A stretch of DNA of 62,065 nucleotides from Leptospira kemamanensis (GCF_004769665.1 NZ_RQGG01000003.1:1-62065), one strand, 5' to 3'. Positions 44,296 through 54,766 are shown, counted from the first letter of the stretch. Translations and numbers: made by a program. Notes: generated by a model from the sequence alone, not told the origin.

Positions 44296-45825
44296 ATGCG
44301 TATTTATAACTCTTTCGTTGATTGGAAACAAATCCAGTTTTATGGGATGATACTTCTCTTTTGTATTGTCCCTATAGCATGTATTTTGCTTTTACCTGAT
44401 GTATTTTACAAAGAATATCCCGTTGAGTCTTTTGTTGTATTTCATAATATCGCAGAAATCTTTAGCATCATTGTTTCACTTTCCATTTTTGGGTTGGGTT
44501 ATTCTTCCTACTCCCGGAGCCGCAATACACAAACGTATTTTTTAAGTATTGGGTTTTTGGTGATTGGGCTTATCGATTTTATGCATACAATGGGATATAA
44601 AGGTATGCCTGATTTTGTGACTCCCAACTCAGGTAATAAATCCACTCAGTTTTGGCTCATATCCAGGATGATTACGGCTCTTGTTTTTATCGTGGCAATC
44701 TATGTGAAACCTAACAGACGGTATAGTGCCTTTAGAGCGAACCTCTATATCGTTATATCGTTGTTTCTCGTTGGAATCGTTTACCAATTGGTGATTTTTA
44801 ATTCGCATCTCATTCCAGATACGTACATCCATGGTGTTGGCCTTTCTCAATTCAAGAAGAATGCAGAGTTAGTAATCATGTGTATGTTGGTTGTGGCCAT
44901 CGTCTTGTATTCGTTTTCAAAATCCGTACATTCTGAAAAACAAAGGAAGTATTTTTTAGCAGCATTCATCATTTGTTTTTTTAGTGAACTCGTATTTGCC
45001 GTATATACAAGTGTATTCGATGTCTTCAATGTTTTGGGTCATATTTTCAAAGTAGTTGCCTTCCAATTCATTTATAAGGCAGTTTTTGTGTCTGCGATTA
45101 ACGAACCCTATGAAAAGCTGATTCATTCGAATGTGCGGCTTTCCAAGGAGATACAAGAAAACGAAGAGAATGCAAAAGTAATTCAGAAGTCATTAAAAGA
45201 AAAAGAGAATTTGATCGGAGAGATCTTCCATCGAACAAAAAACTCAATAGAGCTTGTTAGGTCACTATTGATGATTCAGTCATCTGATTTTCCGGATGAT
45301 CAAAACATACGCAAAATCGTAGAGAATACTTCTCTAAAAATCCAAACCATGTCACTTGTGCATGATCATTTGTATCAAAATAAAGACCTAAGTGAAATCC
45401 AGGTATCCGATTATCTTTTATCCCTGACTCAAATGGTGAAAACCATGTTTCCAAACATAGGAAAGGGAGTCGATATCCAACTCGAAGCAAATCAAGGCGT
45501 ACTTTTGTTGGATACTGCCGTTCCGTTAGGTTTGATTTTTACCGAGCTTCTTTCCAATAGTTTCAAATATGCATTCCCTGAAGAAACAAAAGGTAAAATT
45601 TCGATCAAGTTTAGAATAGATGGGGATAGGTCTTATCTTGAATACAAAGACAATGGGGTAGGGTTACCAACCTCATTTGATTTCAATGATCAGAAAAAAT
45701 TGGGACTCAGTTTACTGAAGATCATCGCTGAGAAACAAATGGGAGGAACCTTGAGTATTGATGGTACTCAAGGATTTTCATTACAATTTGATTTTCCGAA
45801 TAATTTATATAAAAAACGAGTTTAG
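44296..45825 (+). CDS. MASE3-like membrane histidine kinase (HisKA_2/HWE type)
   Basis: 509 residues. The first 270 form about eight TM helices resembling the MASE3 sensor (VEFVVFHNIAEIFSI-like start, IDFMHTMGYKGMPDF). A coiled coil leads to the kinase, whose phospho-acceptor is H312 (IGEIFHRTKNSIELVRSLL, the HisKA_2 HRxKN box). The HATPase part is FTELLSNSFKYAFPEE and ending KLGLSLLKIIAEKQMGG. The gene follows the SpoIIE receptor by 89 bp and may share its signalling. Its 3' end contains the intrinsic terminator of the convergent recCBD operon. Confidence 0.88.
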   Translation: MRIYNSFVDWKQIQFYGMILLFCIVPIACILLLPDVFYKEYPVESFVVFHNIAEIFSIIVSLSIFGLGYSSYSRSRNTQTYFLSIGFLVIGLIDFMHTMGYKGMPDFVTPNSGNKSTQFWLISRMITALVFIVAIYVKPNRRYSAFRANLYIVISLFLVGIVYQLVIFNSHLIPDTYIHGVGLSQFKKNAELVIMCMLVVAIVLYSFSKSVHSEKQRKYFLAAFIICFFSELVFAVYTSVFDVFNVLGHIFKVVAFQFIYKAVFVSAINEPYEKLIHSNVRLSKEIQENEENAKVIQKSLKEKENLIGEIFHRTKNSIELVRSLLMIQSSDFPDDQNIRKIVENTSLKIQTMSLVHDHLYQNKDLSEIQVSDYLLSLTQMVKTMFPNIGKGVDIQLEANQGVLLLDTAVPLGLIFTELLSNSFKYAFPEETKGKISIKFRIDGDRSYLEYKDNGVGLPTSFDFNDQKKLGLSLLKIIAEKQMGGTLSIDGTQGFSLQFDFPNNLYKKRV

Positions 45826-45842
45826 TTTTTGAACTAAACTCG
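45811..45842 (-). terminator. Intrinsic terminator of recCBD
   Basis: CGAGTTTAGTT (45817-45827) and AACTAAACTCG (45832-45842) form a perfect 11-bp stem with a four-base loop. Read on the minus strand it is followed by TTTTTT (plus strand 45811-45816), which makes an intrinsic terminator 50 bp after recD. The left arm lies in the last codons and stop of the convergent kinase gene. Confidence 0.8.
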
Positions 45843-45891
45843 GTGCCTACCGTTTCGATTTAGCGTTTCTATAAACTATATCAATGGAATC

Positions 45892-47694
45892 TTACGAAAT
45901 CTGAATTCCTGTATACCGTTTGCGGAATGATTGTAATCCAAATTCCCATGTTTGGAAATCTCCAAGTAGGATTACTCTTTCTTTGGCGCGAGTGATTGCC
46001 GTGTACAAGATCCTTCGGTTGAGAATGGATAGATTGTTTTCTGGATCTACATCCAAAGCAGTTAAGGGAGGGAGATAGAGTAAAATCGATTTGTATTCCG
46101 AACCTTGGCTTTTGTGTATGGTGAGAAAAAAGGCTGGTTCATGGTCAGGTAGTGTATCCAGTGCAAAGGAATACAAACGATCTTCAATGGAGAATACTGC
46201 TCTTAACTCAGAATGGATCGAAACCACAAGGCCAATGTCACCATTGAATAATTTTCTCATTTGGTCATTTGATTGGATGATGATAGGCATCCCTTCAAAG
46301 TAAAACGACTTAGATAACTGGCGGTATTTGAGATTCGTTTCGTTTTTCGGATTTGTGATTTGTTTTTTGGCATAACTCAAAATCTGATTTTGGATGGATT
46401 CAATTCCAAAGTAACCATTTCGTAAGATCGTGAGACATCTATACTCATTAATGATAGATTCAAACATCAATTTATTCTTTGGGTCTTTTAGTGCGTTCGG
46501 TTCCCAATTGAGGTTTGCGGTTTTATTGGCAGTGTGAAGATACCATTCTTCCCATAAAAATGGAACCATACTCTCTAAGTTCCAATCTAGGATCTCAGGA
46601 TGGTTTCCCTTTGTTTGTTTTGTTTTTTTATCACCTTGGATCCAAACAAAATCCTTTCCCAAATGGAGTTCTGTTTTTGTGATGAGGTTTGGTTTTGGGA
46701 ACGATTTCGTTTCATTACTCTCATCAAAGGATTGTTTGACGACTTCAGCAAACACACTGAATTCAGAATCATTCGAAAACCGATGGTTACTTTTAAGTTC
46801 TGATAAAAATTCTTTTTTGTTTTTTAACGTCGTGATGAGATCGGTTAATACCTCGCCTTGTCCAACCGAAGGAAGTTGGTTCGGATCACCCAGAAGTATT
46901 ATATGAGTATCAAAATGGATTGCTGAAAAAAATAAATTCATCAATTTTAAATCAACCATCGAGGTTTCATCCATGATGATGAGATCATATGGCAATGTCC
47001 GCTTTTCTCCAAATTTGGCTTGGTTTGTTGTTGGATTGATTTTTAATAAATTGTGAATGGTTTGTCCGCGGAAACTAGAAGACTCAGAAGGATTCTCTGC
47101 AAATCTTTCTAAATTCCTTTGGATGGATTCTGTTAGGCGCTGAGCAGCTCTTCCAGTTGGTGCCACAAGTGCAATCCGTTCAACACTAGGGAGTAATTGT
47201 AAGCGGTCTATTGCCATTAAGAGAAAGGAAACAACTGTAGTTTTACCAGTCCCTGGGCCACCAGCGATCACACGGAAATTGGAAGTGATGACATCTCTGA
47301 TCGTTTCCCTTTGTTCTTTTGCAAGTGTGATCTTTGATTCTGTTTCTAAATCACTCACAATTTTTGTGATTTGATCAGAAGAGATCTGTGTATTCTTTTT
47401 TTGGTTTGTTTTATGGGTTAAGAATGCATTGAGTAAGGTTTCGAATTTGATTTTTTCCGAATGACTTTTTTTGAGATACAGTCGAGATTCTTTTCCCGCT
47501 TTCTCAATCACAAACGGGAAATAGGTTTTCAGTTTGTCGATTGTGTTGTCATCTGTGATGGGAAGATACAAATCTCCGCTTTTGGATTGTATAAGTAAAC
47601 TTGCAATCGTATCCTTGAGTGACGAGTCCCAATCGGGGAAAAGATTGTATAAGGAATTCACAAAGGATTGGATTTTTTCATCGATCACTTTCAT
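45892..47694 (-). CDS. recD: RecD subunit of exonuclease V
   Basis: 600 residues of SF1B helicase: Walker A AGGPGTGKTT near 143-152, VAPTGRAAQRL near 176, DETSMVDL near 241, GDPNQLPSVGQGE near 270, and the C-terminal motif HKSQGSEY near 536 with TAITRAKERVILLGD. RecD is the fast 5'-3' motor of RecBCD. The ATG overlaps the recB stop by 4 bp. With recC and recB it gives a full enzyme for double-strand-break repair and degradation of foreign linear DNA. Confidence 0.93.
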   Translation of the reverse strand: MKVIDEKIQSFVNSLYNLFPDWDSSLKDTIASLLIQSKSGDLYLPITDDNTIDKLKTYFPFVIEKAGKESRLYLKKSHSEKIKFETLLNAFLTHKTNQKKNTQISSDQITKIVSDLETESKITLAKEQRETIRDVITSNFRVIAGGPGTGKTTVVSFLLMAIDRLQLLPSVERIALVAPTGRAAQRLTESIQRNLERFAENPSESSSFRGQTIHNLLKINPTTNQAKFGEKRTLPYDLIIMDETSMVDLKLMNLFFSAIHFDTHIILLGDPNQLPSVGQGEVLTDLITTLKNKKEFLSELKSNHRFSNDSEFSVFAEVVKQSFDESNETKSFPKPNLITKTELHLGKDFVWIQGDKKTKQTKGNHPEILDWNLESMVPFLWEEWYLHTANKTANLNWEPNALKDPKNKLMFESIINEYRCLTILRNGYFGIESIQNQILSYAKKQITNPKNETNLKYRQLSKSFYFEGMPIIIQSNDQMRKLFNGDIGLVVSIHSELRAVFSIEDRLYSFALDTLPDHEPAFFLTIHKSQGSEYKSILLYLPPLTALDVDPENNLSILNRRILYTAITRAKERVILLGDFQTWEFGLQSFRKRYTGIQIS

Positions 47695-50600
47695 GAATAT
47701 ACCTTTTCTAATTGGTCAGAAACACTACGGATATAGGCCATCACTTCTTTTTTGATCCCTTCAAACTGCTCGAGTGTCCATTCGGAATCGGAATGTTTTA
47801 AATCAGAGTAAATTCCTGTTTGTTTATCCCCTGACATCCCTCGTAAGAATAAATAGAAGACTCCACCAAACTTGTCTAAGGCTCCACTCGGACCAAAAAG
47901 GGACTTCAGGTATTCGAATAGAATAAACGAATACACTGACTTTTGGAAAAGATAGCCTTTGTCTCGGACAGCACTTACAACTGCTTCGACGCTATAATCA
48001 TTGTTCGGTAATAGATTGGATTTATAATCGACAATATAGAATTTCTGATCCTTCACAAACACCAAATCAATGGCTCCTTTTAAATAGTGTTCGAACCCTT
48101 CTGTTAAAGAGGCACCATTTTCTTTAAGTAAGTTTTGTAAGAATAAATGGAATTTTAATTCTGCGGACTTTTCTTCTTCCTTTAACTCACTTAAGGATAT
48201 GGAGTTACCCGTTGCAAGATGGATCTTAGCTGTCATTGCATTTTTCAAAAGCTGAGCAACAGTCGATTCTATTTTTGAATCCTTCCCTTCGACTTCTACT
48301 GGATACCTGGCAAAGGATTTTTGGTAAGCCCACTTCCAGGATGGACTTTGGAGGATTGTTTCCTCATCTAATTGAAAGAGTGAGAAGTCACATAATTCTA
48401 AAATGTTATGTAAAAAGTTTCCAACCTTCGCACTGGAAGGCAATTCAAAAGTCGTAATCACTTCCAGATCAGGAGTTTCTTCTAATTCCTTTTTGATTTC
48501 TTCTTGGGGGATTTGTAAGTTTTTTTCACTTGCTTGTAAACTTGTGTAACTATGTTGCAAGAGCACTCGACCAATTTTAATTTCAGAAGGGTAGAGAATA
48601 GGGGAGGTTGGTTTCTTCAAAAGGTTGTCAGTTGCAGGACGAGGATTTGTATTGTTTGATTCTGCAAATTCATTCGGATCTCGGAATATAAAACTCGAAG
48701 TAAGTGATGGATTCTGATTTCTCAAGGATTGAATTCTATTTAGTTCTTGGTAGAGGATTTGACTATAACCAGAATTGGGAAGTTTATCGGCACCACCCCA
48801 ATTGAGTTTGGGAAGGTAAAGCCTTAGATTGGGCCTTGTCAGCGCAACATATAACAGACGTTTTTGTTCATTCAGGAAATGATTTTGTTCGTCATCTTTA
48901 TCTGGATTTAAATCCCATAAGTCAAGAATCCATTTTCGTTTTTTGCCTTCCGGTGTTTCGATTTCGATCGGGTATTCTTTATTCTTTATATGGTTTCCCC
49001 TGTTCCCAAAATAAAATAAGAATACGACTGGCCACTCTAAACCTTTTGAAGCATGGATGGTTAAAATTTGTACCGAATCTTCTTCTGTTTCGCGATCAAA
49101 TAACGGCTCTTCCTCGGGAGATTGTTTTTTTTGTTTGAGCTCGCGTAAATGGGAGAGTAACTCTTGGAGACTACAATTTGACTTCAGTTGTATTTCTAAT
49201 AATTTTTGAAAGATTTGCCGGAAGTTTGTTCGTTTACGTTCCCATTCGAGTGTGCTTTTGCCTTCTAACCAAAAGAGTTTGGTTTCATCCATGACAGAAC
49301 GAAAGAAACTTGCATATCGATTTTCTTTGACGAGTCTTTGCCATTTGTCGATGAGTGATTTCTCGTACGAGTCAATGGAGTGTTCATCAAACTTTTGGAT
49401 TTCAAGTGGGTGGATATAAAAGATATCAGAGAAGAGAATTTTTTTATAACTTTGGGAAGAGTTGGAACTCAGTAAACATTCTAAAAGATTTTGAATTTGA
49501 TCGGCTTCTCTGGATTGGTAAATCCCTCTTTGTTTGTAGATGGAACAGGGGATACCCGCTCTTGTTAGGTAAAATTCAACCAGTTCTGTTTCTTTTTGAT
49601 TCCCACAAAGAATGGCGATGTCTTTTAATTTGATCTCTTGGATTTCTCGTTCGCCTTTTTTGTTATAGGGAAGAGTTGTTTCTTTCTTTTGGATGCGTTT
49701 GATTTCATTGCGGATTGTTTCCGCCCAAGTATTTCTTGCTTTGTCTACAGTAGGAAACCGTTCCTTAAAATCAAAGATATGAATCGCTGATTCATTCGGA
49801 TTCACATACTTGTATTTGATGGTATCAGAATCTGGCGAAACTACTTTATGGTATAAGTAGTTCTCTTTTTTAGATCCAGGTTCTTCGATAGGGAAAAAAT
49901 AGGTTGTACCAAATTCTTTTGTTTCATCATGGAAAATGGTATTGAGTCCATGGATTAATTCGTTTGTGGATCGATAATTAGTTTCGAGAGTCGCTTTCGA
50001 TCCTTCAAAGTCACTAGAAGCTTCTAGATAAATTCCTATATCGGCACCACGAAATCCGTAGATGCTTTGTTTCGGGTCTCCTATACAAAAGAGCATTCTC
50101 GACTTTGTTTCTTTGTCTAAAAACAAAGTTTTAAAAATTCGGTATTGGTTTTTGTCTGTGTCTTGGAATTCATCTAGGATACAAACTTGGAATCGTTCTT
50201 GTAAGGATTGGACCAAGGTTTGGTTGGGATTTCTCACAATCACATCATATACCTTTAAGATCATTTGATCATACGTCAGGTATTCCCCTTTATCGATGAT
50301 GGCTTTTGTTTTGGAAGTGAGTTCGTTTACTGTATTTTGTAAGAAGATGGCTCCTTCGTAATCCAATTGGTTAATAGGGAAAATTTCTTTTAGCGAAACA
50401 ACAACAGTTTCTATTTTCCCTTGTAATTGAATGGAGGCTTGGTCTAATTTTTTGGCAATCGTACTCCCTTCCAAAAGGAAATAATCGAATCCTGTAGCCT
50501 TACCAATATCCTTTCCAAGAGAACGACCTAACTTCGCAATTCGTTTCAATTCTTTGGCTATATACTTTATATCTTCGCTAAGGATCGCATTAGCTAGCAA

Positions 50601-51305
50601 CTCAAGTGAGGACCAATTTTCCATCCATTGCGGGATGCTCCCTTTTGCACCTTGTGCAAAGATGGATTCACCAGTTGGTCCTTTTAATTCTTCACAGATT
50701 GTGATGATGACATCCGAGACATTCCTTTTCTTTGCATTGTCTATGCATTCTTCTAAGGATACTAATCTTGGGAATACATAGTCCTTTGTATCGGCAAGGA
50801 GTTTTGAAGTGGAGCTAACAACAATGTCTTCCTGTTTCTTTAAATCGGATATGAGAATGTCGTTTGCGAGTGACTCTTTGTCTCTACCTTCCCATTGGCT
50901 CCTTTTCAGCTCGTAGAATGTCTTTCGGATCAATTCTTCATTCGATGTGAGTTTGACATTGGGATTGTTTTGGGTTTCTACTGGATATTCTGTTAACACC
51001 ATATTACAGAAACCATGGATGGTGGAGATTGTGACTTGGTCTAAATCCCGGAGGTACTGGTAGTATTCTGGGTGTTTGCCATTGTCATAGAGTTCTAGGA
51101 TTTTTAATTTTAACCGAGCCTTTAATTCTCCCGCCGCTTTTTCTGTAAAGGTGAGTACCAAACATTGCAGTAGTCGATTCTCTTTGACAAAATTTTCAAC
51201 ATCATGCGTCATAACATCACCTAACATTTGCATAATGAGATGTGTTTTGCCTGTTCCAGCAGATGCTTCGATAAAATTGGGATGGTTACGTAAAGGATGG
51301 TCCAT
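47691..51305 (-). CDS. recB: RecB subunit of exonuclease V
   Basis: 1204 residues. UvrD-type helicase motifs: EASAGTGKTH (13-22), ILDEFQDTDKNQYRIF near 375 and HASKGLEWPVVFL near 755. The C-terminal nuclease domain has DLVFVKDQKFYIVDYKSNLL near 1085-1098, the conserved D...DYK catalytic site. RecB moves 3'-5' and cuts both strands, with Chi recognition supplied by RecC. It begins 2 bp after the recC stop and overlaps recD. Confidence 0.94.
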   Translation of the reverse strand: MDHPLRNHPNFIEASAGTGKTHLIMQMLGDVMTHDVENFVKENRLLQCLVLTFTEKAAGELKARLKLKILELYDNGKHPEYYQYLRDLDQVTISTIHGFCNMVLTEYPVETQNNPNVKLTSNEELIRKTFYELKRSQWEGRDKESLANDILISDLKKQEDIVVSSTSKLLADTKDYVFPRLVSLEECIDNAKKRNVSDVIITICEELKGPTGESIFAQGAKGSIPQWMENWSSLELLANAILSEDIKYIAKELKRIAKLGRSLGKDIGKATGFDYFLLEGSTIAKKLDQASIQLQGKIETVVVSLKEIFPINQLDYEGAIFLQNTVNELTSKTKAIIDKGEYLTYDQMILKVYDVIVRNPNQTLVQSLQERFQVCILDEFQDTDKNQYRIFKTLFLDKETKSRMLFCIGDPKQSIYGFRGADIGIYLEASSDFEGSKATLETNYRSTNELIHGLNTIFHDETKEFGTTYFFPIEEPGSKKENYLYHKVVSPDSDTIKYKYVNPNESAIHIFDFKERFPTVDKARNTWAETIRNEIKRIQKKETTLPYNKKGEREIQEIKLKDIAILCGNQKETELVEFYLTRAGIPCSIYKQRGIYQSREADQIQNLLECLLSSNSSQSYKKILFSDIFYIHPLEIQKFDEHSIDSYEKSLIDKWQRLVKENRYASFFRSVMDETKLFWLEGKSTLEWERKRTNFRQIFQKLLEIQLKSNCSLQELLSHLRELKQKKQSPEEEPLFDRETEEDSVQILTIHASKGLEWPVVFLFYFGNRGNHIKNKEYPIEIETPEGKKRKWILDLWDLNPDKDDEQNHFLNEQKRLLYVALTRPNLRLYLPKLNWGGADKLPNSGYSQILYQELNRIQSLRNQNPSLTSSFIFRDPNEFAESNNTNPRPATDNLLKKPTSPILYPSEIKIGRVLLQHSYTSLQASEKNLQIPQEEIKKELEETPDLEVITTFELPSSAKVGNFLHNILELCDFSLFQLDEETILQSPSWKWAYQKSFARYPVEVEGKDSKIESTVAQLLKNAMTAKIHLATGNSISLSELKEEEKSAELKFHLFLQNLLKENGASLTEGFEHYLKGAIDLVFVKDQKFYIVDYKSNLLPNNDYSVEAVVSAVRDKGYLFQKSVYSFILFEYLKSLFGPSGALDKFGGVFYLFLRGMSGDKQTGIYSDLKHSDSEWTLEQFEGIKKEVMAYIRSVSDQLEKVYS

Positions 51306-51307
51306 GT

Positions 51308-54300
51308 TTAAAATCCTTTTCTTAGAAGGGGTAGGAGTAGGGAATAGACCTTCTTGAACGAAAATTGATACAACAAATCCTTCCCATAAGGCGATAGTTT
51401 CATATGCTCCGATTCAAATTCTAAGATTTGATCCGATTCTTCTTCCAAAAATTCCTTCCAGGCAGTTTCTAATTTACCCTCATCCTCTTCCGAGTGTTCC
51501 ATTCCCATCTCTGCAAAAAACAAATTGAGTCCAGGGTTTGGTATGTACATCGGAGGTGATTCATTGATGAGGTTTACAATCTTTCGAATGTAATCGCAAG
51601 ATTCTCTTTCGGGCAAACTATCAAAGCGAAGGATACCATCTCCCGATTTCTGTTTTGCTAAAATAGGAATGATGACTAATTTTTTTCCGATCGTTCGGAA
51701 GAGACAGGCACTTAAGAAGAGATGGATCATCTTACCAAAATAATCTTTTAAGTATTTTTTGATCGAATCGTTTGGTTTTTCTGGTTTGGGAACGAAACTT
51801 TTTGGATAAAACCAATAGTAAGTATCACCGATTGCTATCAGATTCTCCCACTCTCCCGTGATCGACTGGTTCTCATCCAAAGAAAAGGCAGGCAATTGGA
51901 AGCCGTCACGTAACCCTGTATCACCAATGGAGAGGGAACTTACGTATTGCACTTCATTCGAATTCGAAAAGAGTTCTGATTTTAATGATTGATATACCTC
52001 TGCAATTTCTGTGAGTTCTTCTAATAAAGTCTCTGTTGTGACAAGATGGAAAGCACCATAAGGAAATTCTGCCTTCTGTTCTGCGATTGTACTGAATTCA
52101 TTGATCTTTTGCCCAATTGTATTTTTGTCCCAAGGCCAAGGTTCTTCGTTTGCCAAGGATTCTGTAAAGAGTGGAACAAATTTCGCTTTGAATAGAAACG
52201 ATTCCAATGAGTTGAAATAAAAAGGTTCTTCGGAAGATGTTTCCTCTTCATCGTCCATGTACCCTAAGTTTTCTTTGATGTAAGGGAGAATGGGGTTTTG
52301 AAATGCCGCTGCAATGGATGATATTGAGATTTCTTTTTTGGATTTTAATTCTGAATTAGGTAAAACCAAATCTTCTAAGGAAGTAAAACTTGGTTTTGGC
52401 AACTCTGTCTCTAAACTTCTATACTGTTTTAAATTTCTAGCATAATCATAGGAATGAAGAATTTCCTTCTCATAAAATCGACTATAGGGTGTTAGGGGAA
52501 TTTCAGTTGCTCTATCGATCCCAAGTGAATTCATAATCTCAAATAAACTTGAACATGGCTCAAATTCCTTATCTTCTAATGTGTTTTTTCCAACATAGGA
52601 AAATGTGATGCTATCTTCTGCCGATAAAATGGTTTCCCAGAGCAACGATTCTTGGATTTCGATTCGATTCAAATCCCAAGGTTTTGCATCATTTTTTCTA
52701 AGATTGAATCTAGATAGATCTTTGGATCCAGGAAACTTACCTTCACCTAACCCAACGATATAGATATGGGAAAAGGGAATGGGTCGCATCGGTTGTAAAA
52801 GAGAAATCGTAATCCCTTCCGTTAGGTAATTTCCTTTTTGTGCGGAAATGTTGGAAAAGATTTCATCTGTTTGCAAGGTAAGGAATTGTAAAAAGTCACT
52901 TACGTTGTTCCATTCGGTATCACACCATTTCGCAATGGTTTCTAACCATGTTGTCAAATAGATCCTTTCGTTTTCTGTTTCCTCACTAAATTTGAAGAAC
53001 AGATTCCATTTGGATTCGAATGACTTAAATCGTTCATTTGCAGGCAACTGTAAAAATTCCGATTCAAAAAACGATTGTAAGGATTTGATTTGTTCCCAAA
53101 CCAAATTCAGATGCAAAACAGAATCTTCTTCTGCCAAAGGATCTGTGATCATACCCATCCTATCCCAAGTAGTTGTTTCATCACTGATCACAGAAAGGAG
53201 TGCGCGTTTCACTCCAAAGGAAATGGTATAAGGATTCTCCTCTTTGTTTTCATCATAAAGAGAACCAAGTGAATTGAGTAATTGGCTAACGGAATTTGTT
53301 TGGTCAGAGGATGTCGTTTTGTTTTTGCCAGTGATGAGTGGATTCTCGAGCAATTGAATGAAATCCTCTTTTTCGATTCGTTGGTTTAAAAACGATGGGA
53401 AGAGAATTGAAAATACTTTGTATAACAAAGAAGAATCTTTCGCCACTAAATCCGAAAGAGAATAATTCAATCGGTGGAGAGTAGGGGTCTCTTCCATCGT
53501 TTGTGTTGTATAAATCCCTCCATGAAAAACCCATTCAATCGCTGCTTTGTAATCATTGGTATTCGGAACAAGGATCGCAAAGTCTAATAAACTTAAAGTC
53601 CCTTTGCTTATGCTGATTTTATGAAGGATATCATGTGCGATGGATTCCATCTCGCGGTATTCAGAAGGTGCATTCCATACCCGAACGGTTTGGTCGTTTA
53701 AATAGTTCTCTTCCTTCACTTGTTCTTCAAGTAAAATGGATTTGAGTTTTGCAAGCATGCCACCACTTGCATATTTGGATTTTTCTTTTTGTTTGGTCGC
53801 GTTTGAAAATTCTTTTGCTAAATAGGATTGTGGTTTTGCAAATTTGGATAAATAGTTTTTAGTCTTCTCTGGATTTTGTCCAATGACTTTACCATTATGA
53901 AATTGGTAGATATAGATATTAAAGTTTGGATTCTTCGAAACCGTTTTCAAAAAATCAATATAAGTCCCTGACAAATTGGACAAACAAAAAAAATGCAAAC
54001 TCCCTTGGAGGGATAATTCTTTTCCTTTCTCAAGGTAATAGAATAGGTTTCTTTGATCGTCTTTGCTTAACTCAAGGTAAATTTCTTTTTCCAATTCCCA
54101 ATACGGATCCTTTGTGAGATGGTTAGGGATTTGACTCTTCGTGTCCCTTAACCAGTTGTGAATCCAGTCTGACCTGTTCAATTCATAATCCTTAAAATAC
54201 TTTGTCAAAAGGTCTGATAAATAGTATAACTTCGGTAAATCGGAAATGTAGGTTTTGATTTCTGGATGACTTTGGAATAAGGTTGTTTGGTTTTCATAGA

Positions 54301-54613
54301 GGAAACGAAAACAATCTTTTTTAAATGAATTGTAATCATAAAATTCTTCCTCTTCTGCCCAAGGAGGTATTTGTAAGGAAGCAAATATCGTTTTTAAAAT
54401 CGCTTTTTCTAAGAATGTAAATTCAATGTTGATAGAAAGCTGTGAGTCATTGTACTTCGGTATGTTGAGTTTTAACCAAGGGATTAAATTCGTATTCGGC
54501 ACTACCACAAGTGGCATACGAAGTGGATTTTCAATTTGTTCCTTTTTAATTTGTTTGGTTAGTTCCGAAGTGATTTCGTGCAGATGGAGTCCTGCAAAAT
54601 AATGTATTGGCAA
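51308..54613 (-). CDS. recC: RecC subunit of exonuclease V
   Basis: 1101 residues of RecC: LVVVPNTNLIPWLKLNIPKY near the N-terminus, MESIAHDILHKIS, LQPMRPIPFSHIYIVGLGEG near 610, and FPGSKDLSRFNLRK. RecC carries dead helicase and nuclease folds and reads the Chi sequence. The start is a TTG (54611-54613, MPIHYFAGLHLHE) with AAGGGA upstream; no in-frame ATG gives the conserved beginning. It is first in the recC-recB-recD operon, which is preceded by a dispersed hairpin repeat. Confidence 0.93.
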   Translation of the reverse strand: MPIHYFAGLHLHEITSELTKQIKKEQIENPLRMPLVVVPNTNLIPWLKLNIPKYNDSQLSINIEFTFLEKAILKTIFASLQIPPWAEEEEFYDYNSFKKDCFRFLYENQTTLFQSHPEIKTYISDLPKLYYLSDLLTKYFKDYELNRSDWIHNWLRDTKSQIPNHLTKDPYWELEKEIYLELSKDDQRNLFYYLEKGKELSLQGSLHFFCLSNLSGTYIDFLKTVSKNPNFNIYIYQFHNGKVIGQNPEKTKNYLSKFAKPQSYLAKEFSNATKQKEKSKYASGGMLAKLKSILLEEQVKEENYLNDQTVRVWNAPSEYREMESIAHDILHKISISKGTLSLLDFAILVPNTNDYKAAIEWVFHGGIYTTQTMEETPTLHRLNYSLSDLVAKDSSLLYKVFSILFPSFLNQRIEKEDFIQLLENPLITGKNKTTSSDQTNSVSQLLNSLGSLYDENKEENPYTISFGVKRALLSVISDETTTWDRMGMITDPLAEEDSVLHLNLVWEQIKSLQSFFESEFLQLPANERFKSFESKWNLFFKFSEETENERIYLTTWLETIAKWCDTEWNNVSDFLQFLTLQTDEIFSNISAQKGNYLTEGITISLLQPMRPIPFSHIYIVGLGEGKFPGSKDLSRFNLRKNDAKPWDLNRIEIQESLLWETILSAEDSITFSYVGKNTLEDKEFEPCSSLFEIMNSLGIDRATEIPLTPYSRFYEKEILHSYDYARNLKQYRSLETELPKPSFTSLEDLVLPNSELKSKKEISISSIAAAFQNPILPYIKENLGYMDDEEETSSEEPFYFNSLESFLFKAKFVPLFTESLANEEPWPWDKNTIGQKINEFSTIAEQKAEFPYGAFHLVTTETLLEELTEIAEVYQSLKSELFSNSNEVQYVSSLSIGDTGLRDGFQLPAFSLDENQSITGEWENLIAIGDTYYWFYPKSFVPKPEKPNDSIKKYLKDYFGKMIHLFLSACLFRTIGKKLVIIPILAKQKSGDGILRFDSLPERESCDYIRKIVNLINESPPMYIPNPGLNLFFAEMGMEHSEEDEGKLETAWKEFLEEESDQILEFESEHMKLSPYGKDLLYQFSFKKVYSLLLPLLRKGF

Positions 54614-54730
54614 AAAAAATCCCTTATTTCAAAAATCAAAGATAGTTTCACCTCGTAGAACTGGGGAGGCAATCATTATCTGTTGTTCCGTTTTGAAAAA
54701 GAAACATTTAGGGCGCCATTTCCGGCTATA

Positions 54731-54766
54731 CGCTCCAATCTTTGCCAAAGGCAAAGGATTTCCGCT
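54731..54766. repeat. Dispersed hairpin repeat, copy B
   Basis: CGCTCCAATC and GGATTTCCGCT flank the stem CTTTGCC-AAA-GGCAAAG (54740-54756). The flanks match copy A (36619-36660) but the stem differs with pairing preserved. GGGCGCC (54712) and GGGGCGC (54774) lie on either side and may form an outer pairing. It lies between recC and the CocE-like hydrolase gene. Confidence 0.7.
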
